NCBI RefSeq assembly: GCF_001421355.1 | Contig: NZ_LMKC01000002.1 | Span: 431,720 to 495,719 of the forward strand | DNA: 64,000 nucleotides | DNA from: Sphingomonas sp. Leaf9 | GTDB lineage: Bacteria; Pseudomonadota; Alphaproteobacteria; Sphingomonadales; Sphingomonadaceae | Direction: 5' to 3' | In this document: piece by piece, positions 60,868 to 64,000 of the stretch | Position numbering within the stretch: position 1 is the first letter of the stretch | Layout: every line of letters starts with the position of its first letter | Position numbers and translations under genes: made by a program | Notes under the pieces: model-generated | Told to the model about the DNA's origin: nothing | Databases searched by the model: none | Seen by the model: only the letters and a program-made list of their open reading frames with translations

Positions 60868-61039
60868 CGAACACGATCCGGACCGGCGTTCTGGTCAGCG
60901 ACGTCAGTCGATTGATATACGCATCGGCAATACCGGCATGCGAAGCGCGCGCGCCGCTGTCGATCGACGCCGCCGCCAGCGCCCGAGAGCGTGCGATCCG
61001 CGTGATGCAATAGGCGGCTTCGTCCGGGTCCGTGTACAT
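60860..61039 (-). CDS. Small 59-residue protein coupled to the next gene
   Basis: The frame MYTDPDEAAYCITRIARS to VRIVFDV is preceded by AGGAG (minus strand, AGGAGATCGCG then ATG), so it should be translated. Its TAA overlaps the start of the 120-residue gene. It is just under 60 residues and easily missed. No homology is recognised. Confidence 0.6.
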   Translation of the reverse strand: MYTDPDEAAYCITRIARSRALAAASIDSGARASHAGIADAYINRLTSLTRTPVRIVFDV

Positions 61040-61218
61040 CGCGATCTCCTGATTCGGTGCGCCAGACGATCGGAATGATCGTCCTCGAACGGCTGCCTAT
61101 CTCGATAGGCCTTGGCGCGTCGGGGCAACACGGTCGGGATATACCTAGAGGTGACGAGCCACCGCATCGGAACACTTAAGATTGCGCAGTACCGACATCG
61201 TATGCCGTTTGGACGTGC

Positions 61219-61875
61219 CTAGGGCGTAGGTTTTCTCACGGCTGATGCGACCTGCCCGCATGTTCGCTGCGCCTGTCTTGCAACCCTCGCAAGATGCTGC
61301 TCTACGGATTTTTGGTCCATTTCGCTAGTGACTTGCCCGAACCGCTTGTGTTCCCGCGCATGCATGCCGAACGCATGCACAATGTAGTCGTCAAAAATCG
61401 TTGTCAGCGCAATATCCTGCCCTGCTTCACTTAACCAGTACTGCGACATTGCCGAGGTGGTGAAGCTCAGTAATCTTTTCCCACCCAGCAGGGTGCCTCT
61501 GTCCTGACGGCGTACGTCTTCCGGCGTTACGCCGGCACCGAATACGCGCTCGACATACCCCTTCATCATGGCAGGAGCCGAACCAAACCAGATCGGATAA
61601 ATCAGGACGAAGACGTCGCATCCCCACAGGATATTTTTTTCCGCGATCACATCTTTTGCCAGCACCAGTGTTGCAAGGGTTGGTCGCTCATTCGAATACA
61701 GTACTGGATCGAAATGCATGGCATACAGATCGCGCAGCACAGTTTCCTGTCCGGCCGCGTGAACCTCTTCGCAATAGCAGTCGGCGATCGCACGGTTAAA
61801 GCTGTGTGGATCGGGAGTACACAGGATGACAGCATGCCGCCCGGTTTGCGTTGCGGCCTTGTCCTGTATGCGCAT
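61219..61875 (-). CDS. Flavodoxin-fold NAD(P)H oxidoreductase
   Basis: The 218-residue protein has VILCTPDPHSFNRAIADCY (flavin phosphate loop), LRDLYAMHFDPVL, VFVLIYPIWFGSAPAMMKGY and ERVFGAG, the NQO/KefF-type quinone reductase family. It likely reduces quinones or similar compounds with NAD(P)H and FMN. A FixJ-like motif lies 126 bp upstream, suggesting induction at low oxygen. Start ATG 61875 leaves about 15 extra residues before the core. Confidence 0.88.
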   Translation of the reverse strand: MRIQDKAATQTGRHAVILCTPDPHSFNRAIADCYCEEVHAAGQETVLRDLYAMHFDPVLYSNERPTLATLVLAKDVIAEKNILWGCDVFVLIYPIWFGSAPAMMKGYVERVFGAGVTPEDVRRQDRGTLLGGKRLLSFTTSAMSQYWLSEAGQDIALTTIFDDYIVHAFGMHAREHKRFGQVTSEMDQKSVEQHLARVARQAQRTCGQVASAVRKPTP

Positions 61876-62000
61876 CGTATTGCCCGATCATTTGCGAAGC
61901 AGCGGAGGACGGCGGGAGCCGGTAGGATACTCGCCGGACTACTGCTCCTATCCCGCTAAGCAAAACCCGGAATATACGCTATAGGCATTAGGACGCATCC

Positions 62001-62015
62001 TCGGAAACTACGTAA
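62001..62015 (-). promoter_or_regulatory. FixJ-like motif before the oxidoreductase gene
   Basis: The minus strand reads TTACGTAGTTTCCGA, the most complete copy, with the TACGTA core, about 126 bp before the oxidoreductase start. Confidence 0.6.
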
Positions 62016-62081
62016 TTCCTAGCATATAATGGTGAAAAATCCGTGCAAATTAGGCTACAGGACCGGCGTTCTTGCCTGCTC

Positions 62082-62096
62082 TGTGTAGTTTCCGAG
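62082..62096 (+). promoter_or_regulatory. FixJ-like motif before the three-BON gene
   Basis: TGTGTAGTTTCCGAG, about 65 bp before the BON protein start and divergent from the copy at 62001. Confidence 0.58.
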
Positions 62097-62158
62097 TCTG
62101 TCACCCAGAGGATAGACTAGGCAAGTATGCCGAACGAACTCGTTTGTGGAGCTACATC

Positions 62159-62809
62159 ATGTCGCATGACGATAAACTGCAAAAGGCTGTACTTGCCGAA
62201 CTGAAGTGGGAGCCGAGCATTACCGCCGCACATATCGGTGTAACTGCGGACAACGGCACGGTCACCCTGACCGGACATGTCGAGAGCTACGGACAGAAGC
62301 ATGCGGCCGAAATGGCAACAGGGCGCGTCAAGGGCGTGAAGGCTGTGGCAGAGGAAATCGAGGTCCGGCTCCCATTTTTGATAACCCGCGATGATGCCGA
62401 CATTGCAAAGGCCGCGGTGGATCGGCTTGCCTGGGACACTCGAACCCCGCGCGACGTCGTGAAGGTAAAAGTAGAAAAGGGTTGGCTGACGCTCACCGGC
62501 GAAGTCGACTGGCACTATCAAAAAGAGGCGGCCGAACGCGAGCTCCGCAACCTCATGGGCGTGGCAGGGATCTCCAACCAGATCACGATCAAGTCCCACG
62601 TCGATACCGGCCGACTTAGTGACAAAATTCAGCATGCGCTTCACCGCTCGTGGTTTTTCGACGAGGAAAACGTGCATGTCCGGGCGCAGGGTGGCCGCGT
62701 GACGCTTACCGGAACCGTCGGATCTTTGGCCGAGCGGAAAACCGCTGCATCGACGGCGTGGGCGGCTCCTGGTGCCACATCCGTCGAGAATGATCTGATC
62801 GTCGCCTGA
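62159..62809 (+). CDS. Three-BON-domain stress protein
   Basis: This 216-residue protein consists of three BON domains: LQKAVLAELKWEPSITAAHI with GTVTLTGHVESYGQKHAAE, then DIAKAAVDRLAWDTRTPRD with KGWLTLTGEVDWHYQKEAAE, then LSDKIQHALHRSWFFDEENV with GRVTLTGTVGSLAERKTAA. The CDS has no signal peptide. ATG 62159 is the start, since the upstream part of the frame is not BON-like. BON repeats bind phospholipids; proteins of this layout appear in low-oxygen and envelope-stress regulons. A terminator-like hairpin follows. Confidence 0.9.
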   Translation: MSHDDKLQKAVLAELKWEPSITAAHIGVTADNGTVTLTGHVESYGQKHAAEMATGRVKGVKAVAEEIEVRLPFLITRDDADIAKAAVDRLAWDTRTPRDVVKVKVEKGWLTLTGEVDWHYQKEAAERELRNLMGVAGISNQITIKSHVDTGRLSDKIQHALHRSWFFDEENVHVRAQGGRVTLTGTVGSLAERKTAASTAWAAPGATSVENDLIVA

Positions 62810-64000
62810 TCAGCACAGACTATCCCGCCCGGCCCGTTGCTAAGGCGGGATAGTTGCGGATGAGAAGGCCCGGAAACGGTCGTGCCGGATGTAGCGTGTT
62901 CAAATCAAATGTTGAGCTTTGAGCGAGCAGGCAGCGCCAAGACCAAGTGCACGAAACCGCTGCGCGCAGTGGCATTCGCAGTCACTTAGCGCATTTGCGC
63001 TGGGGTTTCGCGCTGCGGCAACGGAGGCAGACGGTGGGGTCCTTTAACATGGAGAGCGTTGTCACGGTGATATGCCGCGCCGACACCCAGCGCTTCACCG
63101 CGCCAGCTGATGCTCGCCGGCTCGGCGATGCGCCGAATGTCGGCGCGGCCCTAAAACGTACACGTCTTCTCGAGGACCGCCGCCACCGCGCGCTCGCAGG
63201 GTACCATTGGCGTCACGATCCACGGATCGCAGCGACCTGTCCAACGACATTGCGCGCGATTATCTGCGGCCTTCGCGGGGACGTTAAACATGGGCATCTT
63301 GAACGCTGCCTGCTCAAGATTTGAAGGTGAGCATTCGTGCCACGCGCCACACGCACCCGAACAAAGCCCACGCCTGTAGGTCCTGGCGCTCGGCTACCTT
63401 TACGATCGTGCCGTACTGTCGAAACATTCAAACGGGGCGGAGGCGCCCTTGGGCTCAATAAATGAGGTCTGGCGTCGCACCGGTAGGTCACTCGTCGCGA
63501 TCTAGCGGCTTGGCGAAGCCGACGCCATCCACGCGATCGTCCGCGACCAGCGATCGGGTTCATGGCGCGCGGGTGGGCTAAACTCCCGAAATTTCATGCT
63601 AAATTGCAGTTGCGATTTACCAACGCCAACCGATCAGTTCAGGCTGAACGAACGTCCGCTTCCGGCCTTCCTGATAGCGGCAATTTCGCCGTCCACAAAA
63701 GTTCCGACATGCCAGTTCGCCGCCGAACATTTGGAGGCGGCGCAGACGGTCGTCCATTCGGCGTGTTCCGGTCTCGTGGTTTGATCAGGGCGAACGGCGG
63801 CTACTGTCGGAACCAGACATTTGCCGGAGTGAACGCGGACGGCCAATTTTGGTCGTAAGCGGACTATCAAACGGTTGACACCTAGATGATATCGTCCACT
63901 TGACCGCCAGACGTCATAACAGCCTCGTCCGCGTTGCTGGTAGGCGCATCTTACGGGCCAACGAGGCTGATGATTGTATTATGCTGCGGTACGCAGTCGC
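62810..64000. other. Terminal 1.2 kb without a convincing gene
   Basis: Open frames at 62947-63324 and 63562-63858 have no ribosome binding site, odd composition and no recognised motif. I see no tRNA or insertion sequence. A TGAACGAACGTCCGCTTCC segment near 63645 resembles one near 31040. Confidence 0.4.
62819..62854 (+). terminator. Terminator-like hairpin after the BON gene
   Basis: Perfect 11-bp arms ACTATCCCGCC (62819-62829) and GGCGGGATAGT (62844-62854) lie 10 bp after the stop. The T-run is missing, but place and stability suit a terminator. Confidence 0.65.

Noticed and set aside
62947-63324. 125-residue plus-strand frame
   Set aside because: Cys/Arg/His-rich composition without domain or ribosome binding site, within a region that looks non-coding.
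1-64000. CRISPR array
   Set aside because: No regularly spaced 25-40 bp repeats were seen; the short palindromes at 6585, 16097 and 19480 are not array-like.

Overview
The window is GC-rich and reads as a sphingomonad-type alphaproteobacterium. Signs of this are a GTTC-N7-GTTC SOS box before umuDC, a MucR/Ros regulator, FixL/FixJ oxygen sensing, an ECF-controlled copA/copB copper cluster, DUF6961- and DUF2958-type proteins, and many TTG/GTG starts. The lineage is inferred from gene content; no rRNA or complete tRNA is present. Most of the window (about 0.2-47 kb) looks like accessory DNA made of defence, metal-resistance and DNA-metabolism cargo, ending near a tyrosine integrase. The last 17 kb is a compact stress block built around FixLJ.

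Layout. (1) 0.2-6.4 kb: a three-gene operon (DUF2235 alpha/beta hydrolase with a LysM tail, an unknown protein, and a PD-(D/E)XK-like protein), then a PIN-domain protein and a SEFIR/TIR-domain protein. None is recognised as a named system, but the layout is defence-like. (2) 6.6-19.5 kb: a metal block with copCD, a CnrYXH-like anti-sigma/sensor/ECF sigma module, copA, copB, PepSY, DUF305 and DUF411 proteins, a Cys-rich peptide, a glutaredoxin-MauE fusion, two MerR regulators, a CDF exporter and a TonB receptor. Four promoters share GGGGT(A/G)G-N11-GCGTA. Short GTGTCAMAACCG palindromes sit at both ends of the block, and a 200-bp element with the same termini lies inside it. (3) 19.8-22.5 kb: an MFS transporter and small unknown genes. 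(4) 22.6-32.7 kb: a defence core with Gabija (gajAB), a DUF3223 gene, Hachiman (hamAB), and a further PD-(D/E)XK protein coupled to DUF2958. (5) 33-47 kb: membrane or exported proteins, umuDC with a LexA box, an SNase-like protein, a PDZ/SHOCT protein, an SOS-associated peptidase, MucR, a NUC1 nuclease, an M28 peptidase and the integrase. (6) 47.6-62.8 kb: a lactate-dehydrogenase-like enzyme, AI-2E exporter, BON proteins, GNAT, GH130, a P-type ATPase with an apparent +1 frameshift, L,D-transpeptidase, VIT1 family, FixL, FixJ, a FixT-like receiver, an iron-permease-like protein and a flavodoxin-fold oxidoreductase. Six copies of a (T/C)NYGTAGTTNCCGA-type motif precede these genes.

How the parts work together. 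Metal sensing by the CnrX-like protein should release the sigma factor, which would activate its own operon, copCD, copA/B and the DUF305/DUF411 genes. FixL, with its haem His and Arg residues conserved, should phosphorylate FixJ at low oxygen, and the repeated motif is the best candidate FixJ site. Gabija and Hachiman are established anti-phage systems. The flanking operons of unknown type are the best candidates for undescribed ones. The last 1.2 kb (62.8-64 kb) shows no convincing gene.
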